A DNA stretch of 24,102 nucleotides from positions 1 through 24,102 of IMG/VR virus record IMGVR_UViG_3300021964_008585, one strand, 5' to 3'. Both the position numbers and the translations under genes were made by a program. Under the pieces are notes generated by a model that was given only the letters and a program-made list of their open reading frames with translations, was not told where the DNA came from and made no database searches. Source of the DNA: a virus. Below, one piece after another: positions 5,548 to 12,631 of this stretch (its first letter is position 1; each line of letters opens with the position of its first letter).

Positions 5548-5884
5548 TATAACCTACAGATTCTCTAACAATATCTTTTTCTGGAAACTCTGCCCAATAC
5601 AGTTCATAAGCTACCGCGTCTTCTAAACATTCAAACTGATGCTGCACACCTGGTTTGACTTTTGTGTAATCACCTGCGCCTAAAATTGTTTCATCAACGA
5701 GATCGTAATCGTTCTGCCAAACACGAATTAGTAATTTTCCTGATTCAACAAAAAAACCATTCCATTTATACTCGTGCATATGTTTTGAACAAACACCACC
5801 TGCTTTAGTTTCAATGCGATGAAACTCTAATACACCATTACGTTCTACTAACTCAGTAGTACCCCATACTTTACCTGCAATCAT
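5537..5884 (-). CDS. Single-domain cupin protein
   Basis: A 115-residue cupin. Motif 1 is SKHMHEYKWNGFFVESG (residues 33-49, with H35, H37 and E38 or a nearby acid as likely metal ligands), and motif 2 includes GVQHQFE with H82. Single cupins in glycan operons are often sugar isomerases or epimerases (phosphomannose isomerase, 3,4-ketoisomerase or dTDP-sugar epimerase types). The motif spacing looks closest to the phosphomannose-isomerase-like group, but the substrate cannot be read. The start follows the upstream stop directly (TAAATG) with GGAGAG upstream. Confidence 0.78.
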   Translation of the reverse strand: MIAGKVWGTTELVERNGVLEFHRIETKAGGVCSKHMHEYKWNGFFVESGKLLIRVWQNDYDLVDETILGAGDYTKVKPGVQHQFECLEDAVAYELYWAEFPEKDIVRESVGYNGV

Positions 5885-6457
5885 TTATTCTCTCCATAGT
5901 AAATTATCTGCTTTAAATCTTCTCATCTTATAACCCATATTCATTAACAATTTAATTGAATCAGTTGCTTCTTTTCTTTTGTTTTCTAATAACACAACAG
6001 GTGAATATTTTTTTATTGTTTCTAAAGAACCTTGAATTACAGCGTTTTCATGTTGTTCTGTATCTATTTTTATAAGACTAACATCTAAGAAGTTATAAGA
6101 ATCTAGTGTGTTAATTTGTACTTCATACGTTTTTAAATTAACTCTTTTATTCCATTTACTTCTTCTCGTCGTGTCTATTGTACTAAAATCTGATCTTCCG
6201 TTTGGTTCAAATAGAATAGCTGTACCATCTGTGTTTGATAATGCTTCCTTATGTAATACAACATGAGAAGTATCATACTGTAAAATATTTTCTTGAAACA
6301 TTTCAATTGCATTGGGATTTGGCTCAAAGCAATGTATAGTATCGAAATATTCTAACATAGGAATAGTTGTCAAGCCAACATTAGCTCCAATATCTATATA
6401 CACTCCTCTGTTTTTTATTAGAGGTAATACATTATTAATTAATACTTTAGCACTCAT
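5885..6457 (-). CDS. FkbM-family methyltransferase
   Basis: A 190-residue SAM-dependent methyltransferase. Motif I is YIDIGANVGLT (residues 20-30). The acidic ribose-binding loop is in HCFEPNPNAIEMF, and the FkbM mark is LIKIDTEQHENAVIQG followed by YSPVVLLEN. In most FkbM proteins the middle motif reads D-V-E-G-x-E; here Gly is replaced by Gln, which may alter the loop but keeps the acidic residues. These enzymes O-methylate sugars or related hydroxyls. It overlaps kdsA by 11 bases, so a role in capping or marking the glycan made by the operon is likely. Confidence 0.88.
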   Translation of the reverse strand: MSAKVLINNVLPLIKNRGVYIDIGANVGLTTIPMLEYFDTIHCFEPNPNAIEMFQENILQYDTSHVVLHKEALSNTDGTAILFEPNGRSDFSTIDTTRRSKWNKRVNLKTYEVQINTLDSYNFLDVSLIKIDTEQHENAVIQGSLETIKKYSPVVLLENKRKEATDSIKLLMNMGYKMRRFKADNLLWRE

Positions 6458-7223
6458 GTATCTTAATTAAACCTTCTAAGATTTTTTTCATATCTTTTAA
6501 TTTGACCATGTTTGGTCCGTCTGATGGCGCGCCATCAGGATCTGGGTGCGTTTCCATAAAGAAACTTCTGACTCCAACCGCAGCTGCTGCTCTCGCAAGT
6601 GTTGGTACGTACTCTCTATTTCCGCCCGACGAAGAGCCGTTTCCTCCAGGTTTTTGTACACTATGCGTTGCATCAAATACCACTGATGTACCAGGAAAAT
6701 TATCAAGCATATATTTAACACCAGTAAAATCATTAACAAGAGTATTATATCCAAAACTAGTACCTCTCTCTGTTATCCATACTTCTTTAGCACCTTTAGT
6801 TTTACTTAATATACCCGCTACATCCCAAGGTGCAAGAAACTGTCCTTTTTTAATATTAACAATAAAGGGTGAATTGCATGCGGTTGTAATTAAGTCAGTT
6901 TGCCTACACAAAAAAGCTGGGATTTGTATTACATTAATAACATCAGCGTAAGATCTCTCAATTTCCCAAACCTGTTGTTCTGTGTGTACGTCTGTAAGAA
7001 ATTTTACTTCTGGAAACATAGTTTTGATATTTTTAAAGTCATCTAAAGTTTTACTTAACCCATGACCTCTTACACCATCTATTGATGTACGATTAGCTTT
7101 ATCAAAACTAGCTTTAAAAATAAAATCAATATCAAGATCTTTACAAATAAAATATAACGATTTGCATATCTTTAAAGACTGTTCGTATGATTCATGTTGA
7201 CATGGTCCTGCAATTAATCTCAT
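6447..7223 (-). CDS. kdsA: 3-deoxy-D-manno-octulosonate 8-phosphate synthase, metal-dependent class
   Basis: Condenses phosphoenolpyruvate and arabinose 5-phosphate to Kdo-8-phosphate in the cytosol. The 258-residue chain has AGPC near the N-terminus, KASFDKANRTS (37-47), VIQIPAFLCRQTDL, VNIKKGQF, the RGTSFGYN segment and ETHPDPDGAPSDGPN. Metal ligands of the class II enzymes are all present: C8, H187, E224 and D235. The His-Glu and Glu-Asp spacings (37 and 11) equal those I recall for the Aquifex enzyme (C11, H185, E222, D233). So this is the metal-dependent form, unlike E. coli KdsA. It overlaps the fusion enzyme upstream as ATGA. No Kdo-8-P phosphatase (KdsC) or CMP-Kdo synthetase (KdsB) is seen in the window, so the host or another phage region would have to supply them. 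Confidence 0.95.
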   Translation of the reverse strand: MRLIAGPCQHESYEQSLKICKSLYFICKDLDIDFIFKASFDKANRTSIDGVRGHGLSKTLDDFKNIKTMFPEVKFLTDVHTEQQVWEIERSYADVINVIQIPAFLCRQTDLITTACNSPFIVNIKKGQFLAPWDVAGILSKTKGAKEVWITERGTSFGYNTLVNDFTGVKYMLDNFPGTSVVFDATHSVQKPGGNGSSSGGNREYVPTLARAAAAVGVRSFFMETHPDPDGAPSDGPNMVKLKDMKKILEGLIKIHEC

Positions 7224-7975
7224 CTTCGTTCGATATCCAATTCTGTTAACTCATCACCAAACCAAGTTTCGATAATCTTAGCCGGCTCTTTACCTTTATT
7301 GCTAGGTTTATGCCAAACCATTTTACCAATATCAAAGCTTTGAGTAGGTATAATAAGATCACTTCTCTTGACACCCATCCATTCTGTTTCCATAGATACT
7401 TGACCTTGTACAACGTGCCAATGTTCTGAGCGTTTGCTATGTCTTTGATCTGATAAAGATTTACCTGGTAAAATAGTAAGTTCCTTAACAGCCCAACCAT
7501 CACCTTCGTCTAGCACTCTGTACCAACCCCAAGGTCGTTCAGTTTTAGGCGCTTTCCAGTCCTCTAAAATCCATGAAGAACTATTAGCTTTATTTTTACC
7601 ACCAACAGCAAATTTAAAATCAACTTCAAACTCAAAACTAGCGTCCATTTCTGGAATGTTTTTATTTGTTCTATCTCCACCGTTCATAAAGATAAGTTGA
7701 CTATCAGGGAACATCGCTGCGGCTCTTTCAATTAGATCACATGCTGTATCATCGTCATCTGCAAAATCTGTAGCATAATTTACATCATGCATAGCTTTAA
7801 TAATACGAATGCGTTCATTAAAAGGCATAAAATATCTACCTTTTTTTCTTGCGAGCCATTCATCTGAATTAACACCAACTAATAAAAAATCACAATGAGC
7901 TTTAGCAGCTCTTATGTAGCTAATGTGACCTGAATGAACAGGATCAAATCCACCTGAAATAATACCTATTCTCAT
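7220..7975 (-). CDS. Nucleotidyltransferase-cupin fusion (TagD/RfaE-like + ManC-type isomerase domain)
   Basis: A 251-residue two-domain protein. Residues 1-140 are a HxGH cytidylyl/adenylyltransferase of the TagD/RfaE type: GGFDPVHSGH (8-17), VGVNSDEWLARKKG and GGKNKANSSSWIL. Residues 145-245 are a cupin like the C-terminal domain of type II phosphomannose isomerase: RPWGWYRVL (147-155) and QRHSKRSEHWHVVQG (177-191, likely metal ligands Q177, H179, E184 and H185 or H187). The start is set at the ATGA overlap with the upstream gene; an ATG 11 codons earlier overlaps that gene further and is not needed. The pairing would link sugar isomerisation and nucleotide activation in one protein. The true substrate is unknown. 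ManC fuses its cupin to a different (GT-A fold) nucleotidyltransferase, so this architecture is a distinct one. Confidence 0.88.
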   Translation of the reverse strand: MRIGIISGGFDPVHSGHISYIRAAKAHCDFLLVGVNSDEWLARKKGRYFMPFNERIRIIKAMHDVNYATDFADDDDTACDLIERAAAMFPDSQLIFMNGGDRTNKNIPEMDASFEFEVDFKFAVGGKNKANSSSWILEDWKAPKTERPWGWYRVLDEGDGWAVKELTILPGKSLSDQRHSKRSEHWHVVQGQVSMETEWMGVKRSDLIIPTQSFDIGKMVWHKPSNKGKEPAKIIETWFGDELTELDIERR

Positions 7976-8649
7976 AACCCAAACATCTCCTTCAATTCTT
8001 CTTGCCACAAATCACTGTGCGGACATTTTCTGTATTCTGGAAACCAAGGACCTCCATCAGTGTAATGAATAAGGATTGGTTGTTCTTCTACGTAGTCATA
8101 ATAACCTGATAAGAAATTAAACTTTACAGGTAGTTTACCGATCTTATCTTCTGCCCATAACATTCGATGCAAATACATAGGTGTTTCTGTATTAACTACC
8201 TCCGGAGTAAGCATTTTACATTTAGCGTTATTAAACACCATTACAGAAGACCAGTTTTTTCTAGGATAGATATGTTGCATTTGCCCATCCATTTTCATTT
8301 TTGATTTAGGGCTGTAATCGTGTTGTACACAAGATACAGGGTTTGTTAACGCGTCTTGAAACTCTAACACAAACTCCAAATCTTCTAAACAAACCATATC
8401 ACAATCCATAAACAGAGAATAACCTTTATAACCGCTCAAAAACGGAACAAGAAATCTAGAAATAGTAAACTCTGTTGATCCTTTTTTATCATCTTCCCTA
8501 GTATAGATACCCTTCTCTCTTAGTTCATATAGTTTAAGAGGTATAACTTCGATGTTAGGGTTGTGTTTAAGAATAGAATGTTTAGCTACTTCATAAGCAA
8601 TATCTTCTCTGCTATCCCACCCAATAAAAACTTTTAAATTTGTTGGCAT
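7972..8649 (-). CDS. GT8-like glycosyltransferase
   Basis: A 225-residue GT-A fold protein. KVFIGWDSREDIAYEVAKHSI (opening strand and helix, residues 6-26) is the usual nucleotide-sugar entry, the DxD motif is DCD (82-84) in YSLFMDCDMVCLEDL, and ILIHYTDGGPWF near residue 200 carries the conserved His. This pattern is that of bacterial GT8-like and phage LPS-cluster transferases using a UDP- or GDP-sugar. It overlaps the upstream gene by 16 bases. It is different in sequence from the two paired transferases at 9383-11133. Confidence 0.85.
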   Translation of the reverse strand: MPTNLKVFIGWDSREDIAYEVAKHSILKHNPNIEVIPLKLYELREKGIYTREDDKKGSTEFTISRFLVPFLSGYKGYSLFMDCDMVCLEDLEFVLEFQDALTNPVSCVQHDYSPKSKMKMDGQMQHIYPRKNWSSVMVFNNAKCKMLTPEVVNTETPMYLHRMLWAEDKIGKLPVKFNFLSGYYDYVEEQPILIHYTDGGPWFPEYRKCPHSDLWQEELKEMFGL

Positions 8650-9386
8650 TTGCTATTCTCCATTGCAATGTCCCATGCTTCAGGTAGTTCATTTCTTTCG
8701 AACGATGACCAGGTTAAATTATCAAATACAGCCATTCTGTCAGGTTCTTGTAACATTTTACTAGTCTCTAAATCTTCTATCTGTTTAGAAGCTAGTTTTG
8801 CTGGACACCACCCTAAACTAATAGTTGGTACACCCATTTGCATAGCTTCAAGCGCCGCTGCTGATCCCCAAGTAATAACACAATAAGCTTCGCTAATTTG
8901 ATCTCTTAACGGTCTTGCTTTGCGTCCTTTAGCAGGTTTACCTCTAACCATTATATCTTTATCTGTATATTTGTTCACATTATGTGCAATATAATTTAAA
9001 AAATCTCTTAACTCAAACGTGTCCATATAAGGCGGAGAGGGGGGTAATACAAGGATTGAGCTACCTTTACCCCCTCTCCATGGCTGTAGTTGCATGCCAT
9101 AATTGAATCTTCTGCCTTCTCTAAACGTAATTGGAGCTGTGGCATTTAAAATAACTCTTTTATACTTTCCTAGATATCCATTATCCATACACATCCAAGG
9201 AATATTTCTTTTCATTGCTCTCTTAATTACGGTATCCATACCTCTCAATACACCATGAACAGCTACACACTGAGCATCTCCAGGGAGAACAGGGTCTTCT
9301 ACAGGTATATAAGAAGCATTAACATTTTTAGTTAACTCTCTCATATTAGCTGCTTTAATATTTTTATCTAGGTAAGCGCAAATCAT
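8634..9386 (-). CDS. KpsS/KpsC-like capsule-type glycosyltransferase, paralogue 1
   Basis: A 250-residue protein of the same family as the three at 13796-16324. The shared C-terminal module is DIMVRGKPAKG then YCVITWGSAAALEAMQMGVPTIS, matching the R.HP and HSS..EA...G.P pattern of capsule biosynthesis proteins (PF05159-like). It also shares a mid-chain LQPWRGGKGSSILVLPPSP element with paralogue 4. Here the usual HSS reads WGS and R.HP reads RGKP, so the site is degenerate. The family builds Kdo-type links in capsules. The start overlaps the upstream stop as ATGA. The sugar is not certain. Confidence 0.72.
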   Translation of the reverse strand: MICAYLDKNIKAANMRELTKNVNASYIPVEDPVLPGDAQCVAVHGVLRGMDTVIKRAMKRNIPWMCMDNGYLGKYKRVILNATAPITFREGRRFNYGMQLQPWRGGKGSSILVLPPSPPYMDTFELRDFLNYIAHNVNKYTDKDIMVRGKPAKGRKARPLRDQISEAYCVITWGSAAALEAMQMGVPTISLGWCPAKLASKQIEDLETSKMLQEPDRMAVFDNLTWSSFERNELPEAWDIAMENSKCQQI

Positions 9387-10174
9387 GTGATTCTCTCTGG
9401 TGAATAACCTTGATCTTTTCTGTTACCTTTTAAATGATCTAGATACTGTCCTAAAGGACCTCTAACAAACGGATGTCTTGATGAACCATCACCTAAATTA
9501 ATACTTACAGAATGACCTGCTTCTCTTTCAATATATCTTTCTGCTGCCCACCATACATAACTATCATGCCATTCTTCTAATTGAAATAGAGCAGCTTCAT
9601 CATACATCCATTTCATAAGTTGAAAGTATCTATCATACCACTTATTTTGCGTATCCCATATCATGAAACCGCATTCAGGGTATACATTAGGTCTATTCAC
9701 CCGTGACCATAGCTTACCTTCTTGTACAATACTGTATAAAAAATCTAAAGGAATATGTTTTGTAGCCACCACGTCAGCGTCACACCAGACAATATATCTT
9801 GCATCGGACTTTTGTCTAAAATCATCTACAGAATAATACTTATGAGAAAATCTAGTAGCTTCAAATAAGTATCTTGAACCAGGGGTTACAGGGCCTTCTC
9901 TATGAGATCGAGGATCTTCACCGTTAGGTCCTAGTACTTTTTCTTCCCAAGGAGCAGCTATCTCAGAAAATTTATTATATCTTTCACCCACTTCTTCTTC
10001 AAACATGCGCCAGGAAACATTACCATAATTAGTAAGAGGTTCTGACATATCTTCGTAGTAACAAGTTAAGTGTGTTTCTTTAGGCCAAAACTGTTGAAAT
10101 GTTTCAACCATACGTTCACCGTATTTCTCATAACCTTCTCTGTGAAAAGTGGTTACAATATCAAAATCACTCAT
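9383..10174 (-). CDS. Glycosyltransferase-like protein, tandem paralogue B
   Basis: A 263-residue GT-A-like protein with DxD as DAD (132-134) in RYIVWCDADVVATKHIPLDFL. Further blocks are GFMIWDTQNKWYDRYF, LEEWHDSYVWW and SRHPFVRGPLGQYLDHLKG. All these recur in the neighbouring gene at 10366-11133 (for example DAD, GMLIWDTQ, PEWHDCYAF and SRHPLVAGPLG), so the two genes are paralogues. It has an extra loop at about residues 70-100. Donor and acceptor are unknown. It starts with an eight-base overlap with the small gene upstream. Confidence 0.8.
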   Translation of the reverse strand: MSDFDIVTTFHREGYEKYGERMVETFQQFWPKETHLTCYYEDMSEPLTNYGNVSWRMFEEEVGERYNKFSEIAAPWEEKVLGPNGEDPRSHREGPVTPGSRYLFEATRFSHKYYSVDDFRQKSDARYIVWCDADVVATKHIPLDFLYSIVQEGKLWSRVNRPNVYPECGFMIWDTQNKWYDRYFQLMKWMYDEAALFQLEEWHDSYVWWAAERYIEREAGHSVSINLGDGSSRHPFVRGPLGQYLDHLKGNRKDQGYSPERIT

Positions 10175-10376
10175 CTTTACTTTCTACCATTTCGACTAAT
10201 TTTTTTGAATAATGGTCTGCTGCTACCTGGTATCTTTCTAGCTTTAAAGCTATTCTATCAGCTTCTTGTTTTGTTAGTAAAAACTTATCAAGTAACACTC
10301 TAGCATCGTCACTTAAATCTTCAATAATATATTCTTTATTATTAATGTTTACTGTTTGTTTATTTTCATTTTCCAT
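10167..10376 (-). CDS. Small coiled-coil protein, DUF6447-like
   Basis: A 69-residue protein starting MENENKQTVNINNKEYIIEDL. The start is the ATG inside the overlap with the upstream gene; a longer version starting at 10421 would overlap by over 50 bases and is not favoured. NINNKEYIIEDLSDDAR followed by a heptad-like helix (LTKQEADRIALKLERYQVAA) resembles, from memory, DUF6447, a short family in marine phages and bacteria. It sits between two paralogous transferases, which suggests it may pair with or scaffold them. Function unknown. Confidence 0.68.
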   Translation of the reverse strand: MENENKQTVNINNKEYIIEDLSDDARVLLDKFLLTKQEADRIALKLERYQVAADHYSKKLVEMVESKDE

Positions 10377-11133
10377 GTGCTTGTACTCTTTCCTTTGAAA
10401 AACCTGTAAATTTTCTTCCACCTTTCATGTGGTCGAAATATCGTCCTAACGGACCTGCAACTAACGGGTGTCTTGAATTTACACCATAACCTAAATCAGC
10501 GCATTTAATAACACCTTCTTTTTCTAGCTTAAAAGTAGCATAGTCAAAAGCATAACAATCATGCCATTCAGGCATATCAAATATTAAACCTTCCCTATAA
10601 ACCGAATCATATAACTCACACCATATTTTATGTTGTTCATGTTGCGTGTCCCAAATTAACATCCCTGTTTCTGTAAATTTGTTTCTAATACGTCTATCAG
10701 GAAAAGCTACATAATGATCACCCGTAGTTAAATTATCTAACAACTGCATAGGTATATCTTGTAACGTCATTAGATCTGCATCTAAATAAATCACATATCT
10801 TGTTTTAGGTTTTTTAAGCTCAGCTAATTGAGCATAAATCTTTTTACTAAACTTAACCGCTTGTCGGGTTGAAATATCACCTGCAGGGTCATCATCAAAA
10901 ATATCCCTATCATTATATTTTTTTGCAAACTCTTTATCACCAGATACATGTTCATCAAAATTCAAAAGATGCACTCTTTGAGAAGGTTCATAAGGTATAT
11001 TCTGATCTCCTTCCACGTAAATATAAGCTTGTATATCTTCCGGCCAATGTTTATCGAAGGAAGGTACACTATGCTTACCGTACACGTCCCAATACTTAGT
11101 AGGAAAGGTCATAATTACTGAATAATCGCTCAT
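10366..11133 (-). CDS. Glycosyltransferase-like protein, tandem paralogue A
   Basis: A 255-residue GT-A-like protein with DxD as DAD (118-120) in RYVIYLDADLMTLQDIPMQLL. It shares GMLIWDTQHEQHKIW, MPEWHDCYAF and SRHPLVAGPLGRYFDHMKG with the gene at 9383-10174, so they arose by duplication. The strictly kept EWHD and SRHP..GPLG blocks may form the acceptor or catalytic site. Its start overlaps the SDR stop as ATGA. Substrate unknown. Confidence 0.8.
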   Translation of the reverse strand: MSDYSVIMTFPTKYWDVYGKHSVPSFDKHWPEDIQAYIYVEGDQNIPYEPSQRVHLLNFDEHVSGDKEFAKKYNDRDIFDDDPAGDISTRQAVKFSKKIYAQLAELKKPKTRYVIYLDADLMTLQDIPMQLLDNLTTGDHYVAFPDRRIRNKFTETGMLIWDTQHEQHKIWCELYDSVYREGLIFDMPEWHDCYAFDYATFKLEKEGVIKCADLGYGVNSRHPLVAGPLGRYFDHMKGGRKFTGFSKERVQAHGK

Positions 11134-11657
11134 TTTAACTCCGGTATAATATCTATAGTCATAGATTTAATATTAACATATCTAGGTTGAATAGCTGACC
11201 AAACTACTGCTCTTGAAACTTCTCTTGGGTCTAGTTTAGCGCCTTCTGTTGTTTCTATCAGCTGTGTATCTATTCTACCCGGTTTAACAAGTGATACTTT
11301 ACATTTACCACCTACTAAAGACAATTGTGTACAAGCTTTCTCTAAAGCTGTTTTTTCGATAGCATATTTGTTAACAGCTTTCCTGTCTCCGTCGCTGCTT
11401 ACAGATCCTATATTAATTATATGACATTCTCTATCTTTATTCACATCGTACAACATATATAACAGCTCTGTTTGTGAAAAACCAAATTGAGCATTGTTAA
11501 TATAAACGTCGAAATCATCTTTAATAAAATTATCTAACCCTTTTGTAAGATCGTATTCTGGTCTATTAAGACCGGTTACCTTAAACTTAGCTTTATTAAA
11601 GTCTTTAGCAAGAGCTTTACCCAATCCTCTTGTTGAACCGGTTACGTAGACTTTCAT
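11130..11657 (-). CDS. Short SDR-family reductase
   Basis: A 175-residue Rossmann protein. It has the TGSTRGLG cofactor motif (6-13), NNAQFGF (54-60, classic NNAG position), GSVSS (84-88) with the catalytic Ser, and Y98-x3-K102 (YAIEK), followed by VKPGRIDT. All core catalytic residues are present although the chain is shorter than the usual 240-260, mainly from lost helices at the C-terminus. It overlaps both neighbours as ATGA and lies directly after gmd. A 4-keto-sugar reductase role in the dideoxysugar route is a reasonable inference, not proven. Confidence 0.85.
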   Translation of the reverse strand: MKVYVTGSTRGLGKALAKDFNKAKFKVTGLNRPEYDLTKGLDNFIKDDFDVYINNAQFGFSQTELLYMLYDVNKDRECHIINIGSVSSDGDRKAVNKYAIEKTALEKACTQLSLVGGKCKVSLVKPGRIDTQLIETTEGAKLDPREVSRAVVWSAIQPRYVNIKSMTIDIIPELK

Positions 11658-12631
11658 TTAGAATGTCTCCAAATATCTTTTTCAACCATATCTTCAATCA
11701 TTTGTTCAAATGTCCATTGCGGTTCCCAACCAAGCTCTTTTTTAGCTTTATCAGAACTCGCGTGTAAGGAAACGAGATCATTAGGTCTAATAAACGCGGG
11801 GTCAGATACTACATATTTTTCCCAGTTATCAATAGCTGCAGCTTCAAAAGCAACTTTACATAAATCTCTAATAGTTTTCTTTATACCCGTAGCGATAATA
11901 TAATCTTTAGGTTCATCTTGCTGCATCATCATCCATTGCGCTTTAACAAAATCTTCAGCATGACCCCAGTCACGTTCTGCATCTAAATTACCTAATTTAA
12001 TTGTATCACTTTTACCGTGATAGATCTGGGCCACACCATCAGTAACCTTACGCGTAACAAATTCAATACCTCTTAACGGTGATTCATGATTGAAAAGAAT
12101 ACCAGCGCATGCAAACATACCAAAACTCTCTCTAAAGTTACGTGTAATATGATAACCATAAAGTTTAGCTACACCGTAAGGTGATGCTGGCATGAACGCT
12201 GTCTCTTCTGTTTGCATTCCGTTAATATTATTATTACCAAACATCTCAGATGTACCAGCTTGATAAAATTTAATTTCAGGATTTACTCTTTTAATAACTT
12301 CTAAGAAGTTCAATGGACCTAAAGCATCTACTTGTGTAGTAACATGAGCTAATCTCCATGAACTACCTACATAACTTTGAGCAGCGAGATTATAAATTTC
12401 ATTAGGGTTAATTAATTCAACTACATCAAATAAACTACCTATATCAGTAACATCACCTGTGTGTAAATGTAACCCTTTTTCTCTTAAATCTAAGAAATCA
12501 ATATTAGAATAATTAGGTACTGAATATCTTTTCATAATACCGTGTACTTCATAATTCTGTTCTAATAAGAACTCAGCAAGATAACAAGCATCTTGACCCG
12601 GAAAACCTGAAATGAGAGCTACTTTACTCAT
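11654..12631 (-). CDS. gmd: GDP-mannose 4,6-dehydratase
   Basis: Converts GDP-D-mannose to GDP-4-keto-6-deoxy-D-mannose, using bound NADP. The 325-residue chain has the family order: Rossmann motif GFPGQDA (9-15), YLAEFLLEQNYEVHGI, NLAAQSYVGSSW (81-92), the catalytic GTSEMFG (T127, E129) and SPYGVAK (Y152, K156), then GILFNHESPLRG, FVTRKVT and RDWGHAEDFV. The third Gly of the nucleotide motif is Ala, unlike E. coli (GQDG), which is tolerated in extended SDRs. The start has AAGGA upstream and overlaps the DegT-like gene as ATGA, so product can pass to that enzyme. Confidence in function is high. Confidence 0.93.
   Translation of the reverse strand: MSKVALISGFPGQDACYLAEFLLEQNYEVHGIMKRYSVPNYSNIDFLDLREKGLHLHTGDVTDIGSLFDVVELINPNEIYNLAAQSYVGSSWRLAHVTTQVDALGPLNFLEVIKRVNPEIKFYQAGTSEMFGNNNINGMQTEETAFMPASPYGVAKLYGYHITRNFRESFGMFACAGILFNHESPLRGIEFVTRKVTDGVAQIYHGKSDTIKLGNLDAERDWGHAEDFVKAQWMMMQQDEPKDYIIATGIKKTIRDLCKVAFEAAAIDNWEKYVVSDPAFIRPNDLVSLHASSDKAKKELGWEPQWTFEQMIEDMVEKDIWRHSK

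Noticed and set aside
6497-6754. Minus-strand reading in another frame of kdsA that looks like a membrane helix plus coiled coil (spanin-like)
   Set aside because: It begins with TTG, has no Shine-Dalgarno and lies fully inside the clear kdsA gene. A hydrophobic run is expected in this T-rich frame.
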